A stretch of 64,000 nucleotides of DNA from the NCBI GenBank assembly GCA_021234155.1, contig JAJEKV010000028.1, forward strand, positions 12,166,134-12,230,133, given 5' to 3'. The stretch is from Isoetes taiwanensis. Taxonomy: Eukaryota; Streptophyta; Lycopodiopsida; Isoetales; Isoetaceae. The notes beneath the pieces were generated by a model, which saw nothing but the letters and a program-made list of their open reading frames with translations, made no database searches and was not told where the DNA came from. Positions 12,951-24,448 of the stretch are shown here, piece by piece (the stretch's first letter is position 1; every line of letters starts with the position of its first letter). Made by a program: the position numbers and the translations under genes.

Positions 12951-13755
12951 TCCATGAAAAACTCATCGTAAACTCTGATCCTCAAGCATATTGGGTTGTT
13001 GGCATACTATATATATGAGCTCCAACAACTCAGTAAGCTACTCAAGTAGAGCCATTGTCGCTACTTCATTTAAGGGCTAGCAAACCCGACTTTCAAATTC
13101 AATAAGGTTGATCCTCTAGATCTTAGTACTACAATCAACTTCGCTAACATCATCAATCGGTCGAGGGTGCGTGGCAAAGCATGGCCGATGAGGAATTGGA
13201 TTTGGAACATGAGGAATTTCTCATAAAAGAAGAAAAAAAATGCTTGGCGCACTAAGGGTTGCCCTTACATCTATTCCAACAAATAAATCAATGGGAACTC
13301 CATTGTGGAACATATGAGTCAAGCATCTTACCAGCCTTTCCATCTTTTCGACCAGAGCGCACTTGCAAAAGTAAATATGCATCATTTATTAACAAGAGGT
13401 ACCACACGCTGCTTTCCCAAATCCAACGCCTCTTCAATCTCCATTCCTATTACTTAAACAACTATTTAAATAACAATAAACCAACCAGCCTGTAGAAGAA
13501 CCGAACCCCGAAAAATAGTAAGAATAAAATTACAGACCTAAATTGACGAAATTGGTCCCCATGTCCTGTAAAGTGCGCTGTTGGATCCAAAAGAGGCACT
13601 GCCATAACTGAAGGTGGTTATGGAGAAATCTGGTATAAAAAATAGCGATGGAAAGAACAGCCCTAGTTTAAGGGGTTCATGGACGCTATAACTAGACCCA
13701 AAAACAACGACAAGAAGAAGCATGGCTTGGGATGTTTAGGCAAGATGAAAGATAT
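12951..13755. other. No recognisable gene
   Basis: I see no convincing coding sequence, RNA gene or terminal repeat here. Short open frames exist on both strands but lack recognisable motifs. A KE-rich stretch near 13185-13240 could be an old exon but cannot be assigned. Confidence 0.3.
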
Positions 13756-13943
13756 ACTAATCGGCAGTATACGGGCATGGATCTCGCGAGCGCCATGCTA
13801 CCATAGATCAAGACAAGGGGGCTGCAGAAGAGCAAACTTTTCCAACTCGGTATGTGGCCATTCATGCTGCTGCCACTGCTGCCAGAGTTGGAATGCCTTA
13901 TGACTCAATGGAGGAGGAGCAAGATGAGATCCGCCATAACTAA
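13756..13943 (+). pseudogene. Exon-like fragment, function unknown
   Basis: One frame stays open for about 62 codons and ends at TAA (13941-13943). It has a compositionally ordinary sequence that includes AIHAAATAARVGMPYDSMEE and ends EEEQDEIRHN. It lacks an upstream ATG in frame; a GCAG just upstream of TATACGGG could be a splice acceptor. The protein reads more like a real C-terminal exon than a random frame, but I do not recognise the family. Confidence 0.3.
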
Positions 13944-15414
13944 AACTTCTTCCTATCTACTTACTTAAAATGTTTTTGGGGTGGGTGTCCTTTTTTTTCG
14001 GTCATTTAGACATTAAAATCCGCAAAAAAGCTTAAATTTTGAATCGTAAAAATTTGTAACTTCCAAAATCCAAATGATAAGTGATTTTCGTGGACCAGAA
14101 ACGTTTCTTTCAAATTTTAAAGCAATTATTCTACCTATAGTTAGATTAGGGTTTCAGCCATTTTAGAAATTATTTTGGACGACGACAGTAATGCTCTGCC
14201 TAGATCAACTACCGACACCAAAATGGAAAGGCTACCGGGAGCCGAGAGCCGATTGCACTGAGGAATTGTTCTCAATAAAACATCTCGGAAGCGTGATTTG
14301 AAGTTTCTTTGCTCTCAAAATTCTTCTCATCCGCCTTCCATGGTTTCTTTTAGAGCTTGAAAATGAAGAGTCTTTGAGGGTAACGACATCACCAAAGAAA
14401 TTAGAAAATATTTGTTGATGATGGTGGGATGGTTGGTGCAAGATCCATTGATGCAAAATAAATACTAGGTAGAAACACTTCTGCATCCTATTTTTGTCTG
14501 GTTTTTTCTTAACATAGCTCTTTATTTTTCCCTTGCATAAACGGGATGCTTTATGTCTTTCATTCTGATTCTATTATTTTAAAGAACACAGCCATTGCAA
14601 TGCAATGATCAACATTTTCTTTGAGTCAAGGCAGTCTTGCAAATTTCATGATAGGCATTATAAGTAGACTGGTACTTAATTCTTTCATGCAATCCAAGAT
14701 TCAGGCACTCAGTACATGTGTTTTTCTTGCTATTTTGATTTCTACAAAATAGGAGGGAAGCATCGATTTCTATTCTATTTGATTAACTTATCTTCAGTTG
14801 ATTGTGGAATTTCCTTATCAGTTATATATATAAAGGTATATCATAAACTTTGGTATATAATGTGTTTGATTTTACATGCCCTGATGCCGGCCCATTTAAA
14901 GTGGGGCGTGAAGTGGCGCGATCGGGCCATCCATTCTTATGGGCATGCATGGAGGCATGCATGGGTCATGCATGGGGGCATGCATTACATCTCGTGACCT
15001 GATCGAAGGGGAGGATAAATCCTAGCCCTTGATTTTTGTAAGGAAGGTGCAAGGAAGGTCCCTTTTAAAGTAGATTTGGTGTAGCAGATCTTAGCCGCTT
15101 GGATAAAAAAGTGAGCATAAATCCTAGCCATTAACTTTTAATATTAAATTGATTTTTTTTATTTAAAAGAGGTGAGGTGGCACCCTCATTAATAAAAAAA
15201 AGGTAATGAGGTGGCAAAACATTTATGATTAGACTTTCTAGGAAGCTTCCTTTGTTTAATCGCCTTCAAAGGCACGAAGCTTCAAGTGAGAGGAGCTCTG
15301 ATAAATGTGGGACCCACGCCATTGGATTCCTCCTCGCTCGGGAGCTTTCCAATGAGTGGTGCTTTGGCACTATTTCGTCGCTAGCTTGTACCAACGGATC
15401 GAACACCGAGAATC
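13944..15414. other. Intergenic, with a short RY-type repeat cluster
   Basis: No gene is recognised. At about 14939-14990 four GCATGCAT-containing units follow one another (GGGCATGCATGG, AGGCATGCATGG, GTCATGCATGG, GGGCATGCATT). At 15170-15222 there is a small inverted pair, GAGGTGGCACCCTCATTA and TAATGAGGTGGC, the kind of structure left by short MITEs. Confidence 0.4.
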
Positions 15415-16192
15415 TTTTTGAATCTTAGAATTTTACTAATTCATGGTAATTTATAGGAATCGGGGAATCATCGAGATCTTAGAGAATCTAGAGGAATTCC
15501 AAGAGAATCTTAGAGAATCTAAAGGAATCCATAGGAATCGAGGGAATCTAAAGGAATCTTCTTAAATACGTGGAGAATCTAGAGGAATCTTGATGCAATC
15601 TTGGAGAATCTAGAGGAATCTTTATAGAATCTATGGGAATCTTAAGAGAATATTTGAGAATCAAGGGAATCTCAAGAGAATCTTTGGAAAATCGAAGGGA
15701 ATCTATGGGAATCACGAGAATCTTTTGAGAAATTAAGGAATCTAAGGAATCTTTCTAAAAGCTTTGAGAATCTAGTGAAATCATGATAGAATCATGGAGA
15801 ATTTCCTATAATCTAAAGGAATCTAGGAGAATCTTCATCAAATCTTGGAGAATTCAATAGAACTACATAAAATCTTGGAGAATCTAGAGGGAATCTTGGG
15901 GAATCTTGGAGAATCTTCGAAAATCTTGGGGAGTCTATGAGAATATCAAGAGAACTTCTCCGAATCTAGGGAAATATAAGGAAATTTAGAGGAATCTTCA
16001 TAAAATCTTGGAGAATCTACATAGAATCTTGAGGAATTTTGGCATAATATTTGGAAATCTAGAGAATCTAAAAAAAGAATCTTTGTGAACATAGGAGACC
16101 TAAGGAATCTTCATAAAATCTTTGAGAATCTAGGAAAATCTTCATAGAAACATAAAGAATCTAGGGGAATGCTTATAGAATCTTCATTGAAT
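15415..16192. repeat. Degenerate GAATCT minisatellite
   Basis: Nearly 780 bp made of imperfect short units such as GGAGAATCTAGAGGAATCTT, with GAATCT or AATCTT recurring about every 10-25 bases. The units vary by substitution and small indels, so this is an old tandem array. It begins just after an open frame ends at 15428 and stops at the ATTGAATGACTTTG border. No coding potential. Confidence 0.85.
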
Positions 16193-18160
16193 GACTTTGC
16201 ATTGGTTTCTGGTCGAATTTGTGCAGTCCCTCATAGTAGAACCACTTGTATATATATACGTTTGTCCATTATGCTTGAGTTTTGAATCATATAACAAGAA
16301 AGTAAGGCTTAGTGCAATGCGTATCTCCTTCTTTCTATGTTTGCTATATCTAAGTGGGGATTGTTCATTATGAGAAGCTAAAGCATCTGGATTAAAGAAA
16401 TAGGTGCGGTAGAGAATATGTTTATAAGAAATCATGCATTTTCTTAGCTTTGTGAGCTATTTCTTGCATTAAAAAATTTAGAAACAATGCTACTGATCCT
16501 CGAATATTACTTGATTTTTACTTTCCTCGATCATATTATTGTATATCATATTAAAGGTAATGAACAATTTATTTGGCCCAGGCTTTTGCCAATTACAGAT
16601 TCCTTGATGGAGGAATGATCCAATCCACATGAAATATAGGGGAGTCTTTATGAAGTATACAAAAATTCTCGACCGAGAGAACATCTTATGCTCCTTGAAT
16701 GGAGTTTTGTGATTAAGTTGAGGTCATATTTTTTGTGACTCAGAATAAGTAAATATCCTTTGACATGTGCTGCATTTGATGTACTTTTGGATAATATGTC
16801 CTTGATCGAGATGTACTTTGATGAGATGTACTATGATATACAAGTTCTAAGTTTATGGAGACACAGTGTTTCAAGAGTCTATTTCATGTATTTGATAGTT
16901 TTGCTTATTAGAAATATGTTGTTTCCTTTTATGAAGTTTAACATCTTCGGAATAAAGATGGTAAAACATCTATTCCTTTTATGAGCCTGTAATCAATAAC
17001 TGAAGGTTATATTTTGCTATTTGATAAAGATGGTGTTGCTCAGATATCATTTGCCAAGACTGCCTTTTTGCTAAGTTTTCACCCTTGTAGGTTTGACCCG
17101 AGTTTAGATGAACCATTATTGTAGGATCTCTACATCTTTATAGGGGCAAGCAGAACATCGCATATCAACATGTCTTCAGTACTGACATGTTTATTGCCTC
17201 TGTCTTGAATATAGACAACTGTCCTACATTAAGGTTAAAAGGCATTCCAATATTGACATATACCCTTGCATATGCTGCATCTATAGGATGTCATTTGCTA
17301 ACATTGTCAATGTCTTGAAGGCATGAAGGTGCTATGCCCTACATATCATGGCATTGGCTAAGATTGTCTAGCATGGACACATGGCCCTATGAATTTTGGC
17401 TCTATGAATTTTGAAAACCCATACATGCCCCTACGTAGGTCAATACCATCGGGCATCATTTTCAAGAAATAGCATCATTTCCAAGAAATACGAAATATGA
17501 TTTAAAATTGTCTATATTGGGGAGGGTTGGGGGTGTAATTTTGGTTGCCATGCACCACTTAGTCACAAATATATTGATCTACTGTATAACACTTGGTTGC
17601 ACATGTAACATTTTCTTTTGCATGAGATTGGGTTATAGGAGCATTTGAGATAGGATAAAGTAGTTATAGAGAGGCCAATCTCAATGACTAGCCGGCATTC
17701 CTTGCACCACTTTTTAAGGATTTCAACTGCTTACCATTGAGGCGCTTTTCAAAACTAGCATCCATATACGAGCCTAGTCAGATGAATTGTCTCACGGCTT
17801 TGATAGTCGCGGAGATGTTGTGGGCAATTCAATCAATGACTCACCAAGATTTCACTTTTTACCCCGACTAAGATATTAGTCGCCTGAGAAATAAAAATAT
17901 CACCGAGCATCCAAAAAGTATAGAATTAGGCCTTGTGATGTGCATCATGTGGAGATGCCTATTTAAAGTTCTATCGTGAATTACACCAATGAGCTAGACA
18001 AAATTTTGTGTCTTGCATTTTCAGACTATTTTTTATTGATGTACTTAAGTACGCCTAAGGGTGACATTATGTGCATAAGTTTTGATCCGTTTTTTCAAAA
18101 TTTCGCCTTTAAAGATAGATTTAATTGGGACTCTCCTCCACTCCCATATTCCTTATAAAA
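16193..18160. other. AT-rich stretch without recognisable genes
   Basis: Almost 2 kb of AT-rich sequence with only short frames on either strand. A small direct duplication is visible at about 17450-17495 (GCATCATTTTCAAGAAATA beside GCATCATTTCCAAGAAATA). I see no splice-joined coding series, RNA gene or terminal repeats. Confidence 0.4.
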
Positions 18161-18426
18161 CATTGTTTTCTCTTTCTCGAAATCTATAAACAAATTTCAA
18201 TAACAAAAATAATTACAATAGCAAATAATGTCTATTCTGCAAATATCAACTCCGCTGTTATCGGTTGCACATATGGACATTAAAAGTTGAGTAAAAGACA
18301 TGCCCTGACATTAGCTCGGCAACGTCGCACACGCTTATTTTTGTGTTTTGAGCATTATTTTCTCTATCGAAATCCATGAACGCAAAGTTAATGCTTAATA
18401 ACAAAAATAATTACAAAAAGCGTAAA

Positions 18427-18596
18427 GTTAGGGGAGGATATTTCATATTACAAGCGATCTTAAAACAGATAATGTGTCATACCGCTTCCTCTCCTCCGAT
18501 GTCGGGCTTCATCTCCTCCCGGTCGGGCCGATAACGAGTAATCAAAGTTGTGTGTGGCTACGATGGCGCACGCGGCGTGAAATATCCTCCCCTTAT
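18427..18596. repeat. Inverted repeat (fold-back), about 170 bp
   Basis: AGGGGAGGATATTTCA near 18429-18444 is answered by TGAAATATCCTCCCCTT near 18579-18595 in inverted orientation. The loop is GC-rich (CTCCGATGTCGGGC and similar). It sits next to the palindromic MITE and may be part of the same composite element. Confidence 0.5.
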
Positions 18597-18601
18597 CTTT
18601 A

Positions 18602-18695
18602 TTGTTAGATAATGTTCGCCCCGCAGTTCTTTACATCGGGCTCGCTGTCCTTACCCCAAGGTAAGGGCTCCGCGGGCGAACATTATCTCTAACAA
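18602..18695. mobile_element. Palindromic MITE or fold-back element
   Basis: Left arm TTGTTAGATAATGTTCGCC and right arm GGCGAACATTATCTCTAACAA-like (its last 20 bases are GCGAACATTATCTCTAACAA) are inverted complements, apart from a two-base difference. The 94-bp segment also has an inner complementary pair (CCTTACC and GGTAAGG), so nearly the whole element can fold into one hairpin. I see no clear target-site duplication. It lies within a Helitron-end-like region. Confidence 0.65.
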
Positions 18696-18817
18696 ATAAT
18701 GCCATTCTTCCCAAATAACATGTTGTCGTCGAAAGTTGCACTTTATGGATGTTAAAGGCTGAGCAAAAACACATGCCAGGACATTAGCCCGGCAATGCCG
18801 GGCACACATTTACTAGT
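18695..18817 (+). mobile_element. Helitron 3' terminus (plus strand)
   Basis: A 17-nt hairpin GCCCGGCAATGCCGGGC (18787-18803) is followed after nine bases by CTAG and then T (18813-18817). That is the standard Helitron end: a hairpin, a short spacer, CTRR, and insertion before T. A degenerate relative of the last ~110 bp lies at 18230-18345, so two related ends are arranged in tandem. The body would lie to the left; I see no Rep/helicase gene, so it is non-autonomous or truncated. Confidence 0.65.
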
Positions 18818-19284
18818 CCCATATTATTTCCAAACTACTACTTCGATGGCAAGATGCTGCCCTGACGCACCCTAACGAGCATCAATGGTAACCAAGACGA
18901 GAAAGAACTTCACATAACGTTGCAGGAGAATGTAGCCAGCGGTGCAAATAGTATATTCCATCGCCTCACCTCCCAAGGGTTTGCCCTTTAGGCGCCACAC
19001 CTCCCACAGGGGGCAGCCCAAAAAGCAATTTTTATGCCAGAGTTATAAAAATGCCGTAGACACGTATTACAAACGTCAAGGTGATAATATTGTCGTGGAC
19101 GCATCTTGACCGTCTGGAGATTACGAATCGGATGCTTAATAGCGCTTGGACGCAAAAAAGGGTTTAAATCCGGTGTATTGTTTAAGCCCTTCCAGATCGT
19201 TCGGTTGCATTTGTTTATTACAGTGAATTTGCCTGGGCGTCTGTCTTTAGGCTGTTTTGTTCTCTCGATTGCAATTCTGACGCA
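18818..19284. other. Upstream region of the SR45a-like gene
   Basis: About 470 bp between the Helitron terminus and the presumed start codon. It should hold the promoter and 5' UTR. I cannot pick out a confident TATA box. The CACCTCCCA phrase occurs twice within 18966-19010. Confidence 0.35.
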
Positions 19285-21799
19285 ATGGTAAGACCGTCTT
19301 ACGCTTCATTCTTTACAAGTCGCATCGTTTACCAATTTATTTTCTTTCCCGGAAAATTTCCGTTTCCATGGATTTACTTGCTGCATTGTTTGCTCGATTC
19401 TTTCCTGTTAACCTTTTCAATCTATTACCTTAAATTTCTACCGTTCATTGGGTCTGTTTCGTTCGTTAGCTCGCATACCCCATGCTCAGTCATTGATCTT
19501 CGACCAGCAGCTTTAAAACCTTCAAGCATCAACATATAAACTCAATATTATATATGGAGCATGTTTGGAAAATCCTTGAAAAGGATGTGAGGATTTCATA
19601 AAAACTCGAGTAGTTTTTGAATAGTCTTATCAATTTATTTTACTTTTGCATGTTTCTGATTTTTTTCTGTTCAATTTTTTCTCTGATTTCTAACATTATT
19701 GTTGTGCCGCTTCCAGAGCAATCCGACGAGTCGAAGGTGAGTTCAACGTTATAATACCTTTTATTCTATCTTTTCAATGTATGGGCTTTCCTCTGTTCTC
19801 ACATGGGTTTGAAAAACTTTTAGGTATGTTTCGCCCTCTCCTCACCTCGACGATACAGGTCTCGTTCTAGATCATACAGTGGTGGTGACAGGTATAGCCA
19901 AAGTGCTAGGTAGATGTTGCTTATTTATTCCCGATATAGATTGCAAAAGGATATAGATATGTACTGCCAAAGTATTCATTAACTACTTTCTAGTTTTCTT
20001 GGAATGCGTTTCATGTGTTCCTGAGCCATGTTCAACCTGGATGCAGGAAAGAAGATGATTCGACCAACCCTGGTAACAATCTTTATGTTACGGGTTTGTC
20101 AACAAGAGTAACAGAAAGGGAGTTGGAAGACTATTTTTCAAAAGAAGGGAAGGTAATGGATCATTTAATTCCTTTTTGATAAGTATGAAACTAATGTAAT
20201 GCTTGAAGTGTGCAGGTTATTGATTGTCGGTTAGTGCTTGACCCCCGGACTCGCGAATCCCGTGGTTTTGGGTTTGTAACTATGGAGACAATTGAAGATG
20301 CGAACAATGCAGTGAAATATTTGAACCGTTCAATACTAGAAGGACGTGTGATAACTGTGGAAAAGGTAAGATAAATATGGGAAAACTAGGCGTTCTTGCT
20401 TTGGTTGAGTCGAAAGCTTTGTTTGAATGGACAGTAAGTTCTACCAAGTGTCTTGGATGTGTACATTTTTGCAATTAAGAAGTAGGATTTCTGACTGATT
20501 ATTCTTATGGACGTGTTTTTCCTCATTCAGAAGGCTCAAGTATTCGAGTTTCAAACCATATTTAAAATCTTCATCAGCTATTATTCAGTTGATCAGTTTG
20601 ACTTATTTCATCAATGCCAAATTATTATTTGAAAGCTGTCAGCATGAACACAACTCTGATATGCCTTTTTCTTGGGCGGGCACTGCGGCATCAACTTAGT
20701 ATAGCTAAATATTTACCCGAGCATACAGGTCAAGTGATTAACATCGGAAGTAGCTTCAGATTTTAGACGATTTTAAAGTTTTGGAGTGTTCTGACATTTG
20801 GGTTTTCTGGAAAGAACTGTCTTACTTTTTGTAACCTAATTTGATTGCAATGGCTCACCTTCACAACATTGCAATCCTGCTTTCTTGTTTGTCTGTCATA
20901 TTGCTCCTATAATGACGTTCTTTTCGAATATGTAACTTAATCCAGGAAAATGTTGGCCATATCATCCCTGGTTGTTTCATTGTGCGTATCTGAGTAATAA
21001 ATCTTACAGTGAGGTTAAAATGAGCTCGTATAAGGAAGTTGGGTAAGAGTTAATATTTGAAAGGGCCCTGGTTAATCTATATATATAGCAGCAGGGATCT
21101 TACTGTAGCTGCAGGTTTGTTTGAATGCGTCATTGGTAAATTTTGTTCTGCGATGCATTCGAGATTGGTTGTTTACTTCCTTCGCAGCCTGTTTTGGATT
21201 TTCAAGTGTATATCTCCAAGCTTGCAGTGGGTCTTTCTCTCATCCTAGACAACTGAAGCTTGCCCTTATGTTGACTTATGCAGAAAGTGCTTTTAGTATT
21301 AGTCTTGTCAATGTATAGTTCATTTATAGGTTTTCTGTTAACGCCAGTGCTTTATTTTGTGGATCCTCAGGCGAAGAGAAAACGAGCAAGGACCCCAACA
21401 CCTGGGAAGTATCTTGGTGCCAAGATCGTTGATATATGTGAGTTCATAATGGATATTTGGTTTTGTTTTACCTTGAATCTGTTACCTTAAGTTTTTTTCC
21501 GCAGCTTCATATCGGGTCATAGTAGGCTTAATGCGGCAGTGATGGATATAGTTTGAGGCGTTCTCCTACTTATTCTCCTTACCGAGTGGCTATGATAGAT
21601 CACCTTCTTTATTCTCCTTACAGGTCAAGATATCGGAGATCCTACAGTCGCATCTCCTAGTCCAAGTCGCAGTCGCTCTCCTTACTACAGTTCAAGGCAC
21701 TATCGGCGTAGAAGCAGAAGCTATTCACCACATCGACGCCGTTTTATCGGTCATGCTCGAGGTCATATTCGAGATAGAGATCTCCATGCTAGTGTATGA
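19285..21799 (+). CDS. SR45A: Serine/arginine-rich splicing factor SR45a-like (spliced)
   Basis: Nuclear RNA-binding protein of the SR45a (transformer-2-like) family, which acts in splice-site selection. Proposed exons are 19285-19287 (ATG only), 19717-19736, 19824-19909, 20047-20152, 20216-20365, 21371-21437 and about 21505-21799, with GT-AG borders. The peptide starts MSNPTSRRYVSPSP. The RRM follows in exons 4-5, with RNP2 NLYVTGL and RNP1 SRGFGFVTM, then AKRKRARTPTPGKYLG and an RS-rich tail (SRSRSPYYSSRHYRRRSRS) ending at TGA 21797-21799. The last full intron is about 1 kb. One-base frame breaks occur in exon 3 (near 19845) and in the RS tail (about 21520-21660). They may be sequencing errors; if real, the copy is a pseudogene. 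Confidence 0.85.
20047..20365 (+). other. RRM-coding exons 4 and 5 of the SR45a-like gene
   Basis: These two exons are fully open and carry the whole RNA-recognition motif except its edges. Exon 4 (20047-20152) has NPGNNLYVTGLSTRV, and exon 5 (20216-20365) has TRESRGFGFVTMETIEDA and ends at GRVITVEK. The intron between (20153-20215) is 63 bp. The family match is secure here whatever the state of the RS domains. Confidence 0.92.
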
Positions 21800-22822
21800 C
21801 CAACCTCATGGAGCAGTAGTGAAAAGTGTTTTGTTCGTGTATCGTCAACCCTCATGGAGCAGCAGTGAAGTGTTCTGTTCTGTTGGAGCACATCAAAATT
21901 GTGTAAAGTGGTTAAATTCCTGAGATTAAAATGTTTCAGTAGTGTAAGTATTTAGTTGGCTCCATGTACTCAAGCAATTTAAGATGTTACAATGTTTGCC
22001 TTAGTGAATGAATAGTTCTGCCTCTGCTGTTGCATCTGGCATAATTGTGTGGATCAGGTTGGGGATCTTATCCAGTGAGAGAATAAGTATGTGAACCCTT
22101 GATCACAATTATTGTCCTGGAATGCACATCGTGCTATAATAAACCAGAACAAGATTGGGAGCCTGGCACAAATGAAAAGAGGATGCACATTATGAGTCAT
22201 CTGCCTCAAATTTTTGTCTGTAAGTAAATGTCTCCATTCCAGAAATGCTTTTTAGCATGGGGTTAACAGTGTTCTGCCATTATAACACTCTAGAATGGAA
22301 ATGGGCTTGCCCATCCTGCTGTAGCAGGCAGCTCCGCTCTTTGTTGCAGCTAATATTGCTCTTGTTGCAGCTCAACTTAGGCCAAGATCCAAGATTTTGC
22401 GTTTAGATCCAATTTTATGCTCGTTTAATCTAATTAGTTGGATCCTATTCTGATTATCCTAATTATCTCGAATTTCCATTCAATTGTATTTCGTTATCCA
22501 CGAATGTCTCATGATGAAGTTGAATGTGCACGAGTTGTGGCGGCTTGTTGGCCCCCAGTTTACCCTCGTTAGTTGCTACTGCTGCCTGGGAAGATATAGA
22601 GATAATGTCAGTTATTACACGCACGATGAGACAGACATAAGACTGCGTAGCTCCAATAACTAATAAGTCACAAACAAAAGATTGTGTAGCCGAACATCTT
22701 ATAGTAGTAATTATTCAACAGCGATCTTGTCACGTCATAGGACAATTTCTGTTAAAATACACTTACATCTCAATTCCTATAACCAATGTCAAGTGTTTCT
22801 AAACTTTAGCAATGTTGGTCGT
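21800..22822. other. 3' UTR and intergenic
   Basis: The first ~200 bp after the stop are the presumed 3' UTR. It includes a short duplicated phrase (CAACCTCATGGAGCAGTAGTGAA-like) at about 21800 and 21848, and an AATGAATA near 22006 that could act in polyadenylation. The rest to the gag fragment has no recognisable gene. Confidence 0.4.
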
Positions 22823-23938
22823 TCATAGATGTGGACGGTAGTTTACGGAAGGAGATGGTGAATTTTCGCCATGAGCAGCTTTTGAAGTCTCAGCTATATC
22901 CTCCATGGGCTTGGGAGCGCCAATAGCTATATCCTCCATGGGCTTGGGAGCGCCAATAGCATGCATTTGCTCAACCTTTTGGGACTTAGATGGTTCAACT
23001 CTTGTGATCCCCCCTTCTCCAAACGGACAATCCCTTATGTAATGATTTCCTCCGCATCTATAACAACCTCCCTTTGGTTCTTTAGATTCCTTCCGTTGTT
23101 TATTTTGACTTCCCTCTTCTCGCTTCCTTTCGAAACCATTACTATTGCCATTGTATCTCTTCTTCTTGAAATCTCTAGAAGATTCCTTATTTCCATTTTT
23201 CTCCTTACTGTTCCTTTTATCCTCTTGATCCGAGGTTTCCGAGGTTTCCTCATCCCAAAAATCGAGTTTCCTAGATTTTGGATCTATTTTCCGCTCTACT
23301 GCAGATGCTATTTTTATAGCCTCATCCAGATCCTTAGGGTGCAATATTTCCATCCCCGCATAGATATCATCTCTACATCCGCTAACATATTTTCTCAAAA
23401 GTTCATTCCCATCCAAATTCCTTATTAGTGCCGCTAAATGAGTGAATTTGGAAGTGTAGGACTGACTACTCTCTGTTTCCCCCTGTTTCAGACGATCCCA
23501 TTCCCTTCGTAGTTCACTCTGATAATTAGAGGGTAAATGATGTGCTTCAAATGCCGTTTTGAAACTTCTCCAATTGTTAATCTGTGGATCGCATTACCGT
23601 CTACCTTGCCACCATGTTTGGGCTTGATCTTTTAAATAAGTATCCATGGCTTGCAGTCTTTCCACGTCCGTTACCTGCACACGTTCGAAGAACTTTTTCC
23701 ACTGGCTGATGAAACTGACGACCTTAACTGGCTTCGTCTTTCCCCCTTTGAAAGACGTCATGTTTGCTTTCTCTAACCATTTTCTCAACTTAGGTGGTGA
23801 CGGAGAGATAACTGGTGGAGGACCATTAGGCAGAGGGCGTTGTGAAGGTTGCAGATAAATATCTGGAAGGAAGCGGTATAGAATAGACAGCAACTCCACT
23901 TGCCTGTCATACTCTTGCTGATTACGAGGCGTAGGCAA
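22823..23938 (-). pseudogene. Retrotransposon Gag with CCHC zinc knuckle
   Basis: Gag polyprotein of a plant LTR retrotransposon, most likely Ty3/gypsy; Gag packages the element RNA. It begins at MPTPRNQQEYDRQ (23938, minus) and reads through a region with WWQGR, where one stop or frame change interrupts it near 23593. It continues with EWDRLKQGE and NLDGNELLRKYVSGC, a retrotransposon-gag-domain pattern. A basic linker leads to the zinc knuckle CYRCGGNHYIRDC (C-x2-C-x4-H-x4-C) near 23042-23080. The C-terminal tail has a direct duplication of 11 residues (AIGAPKPMEDI twice). No protease or RT follows to the left, so the element is truncated after gag. Confidence 0.8.
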
Positions 23939-24042
23939 TGCTAACTGGGATGCATTATAGCTGGCGTTAGATAAAGCTTGCTGATACTGTCCTTCAGTAA
24001 CATTGAAGCGTTGGACCGTCGATTAGGTGTTTGGATAGATAG

Positions 24043-24056
24043 GATCTGATACCAAT
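24043..24056 (-). other. Primer-binding site of the antisense gag element
   Basis: The bases GATCTGATACCA are the complement of TGGTATCAGATC, close to the tRNA-iMet primer complement TGGTATCAGAGC. They stand between the gag leader (left) and an LTR that starts TGATACAAC at 24057 (right), the order expected for a minus-strand retrotransposon. Confidence 0.7.
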
Positions 24057-24440
24057 TGATACAACTTAAAGGGTTTTTACTACTCCAAGTATAAATTGAA
24101 GATCTCTTGCTTCTTTTAAGAACAATCCACACAAGAACTAGATGGCGGGCAAACTGTTAATCAAGGATTATTTCCCGGAAGCCACAAAACCAAGATGTAA
24201 TAATGGAGAATATATATTAGCTCTTCTCCATAGCAAGGAATTATTGTTTCCACAACACAATATGGAGCATCCAGTTTCCGCCCAACCGGATCCAAAGCTA
24301 AGGCAATTTCCAAGGTATTTAGTATGAAAGGAATTGATCAAGGCCTATTTTCCCTTCAACTCATGATCATCCGTTCTTACAGCAGTTATAGGCTAAGATA
24401 TGCTTAAAAGCCATCAAAGACTGAAAATCAGGCTCAATTT
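24057..24440 (-). repeat. LTR (5', partial) of the antisense gag element
   Basis: Starts TGATACAAC directly beside the primer site and extends right. The outer end was not found, as no second copy lies in this window. The stretch is AT-rich with no likely gene. Confidence 0.45.
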
Positions 24441-24448
24441 CTGGCTTC

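Noticed and set aside
15415-16192. CRISPR array
   Set aside because: The repeats are short, variable and have no unique spacers, and the window is plant nuclear DNA.
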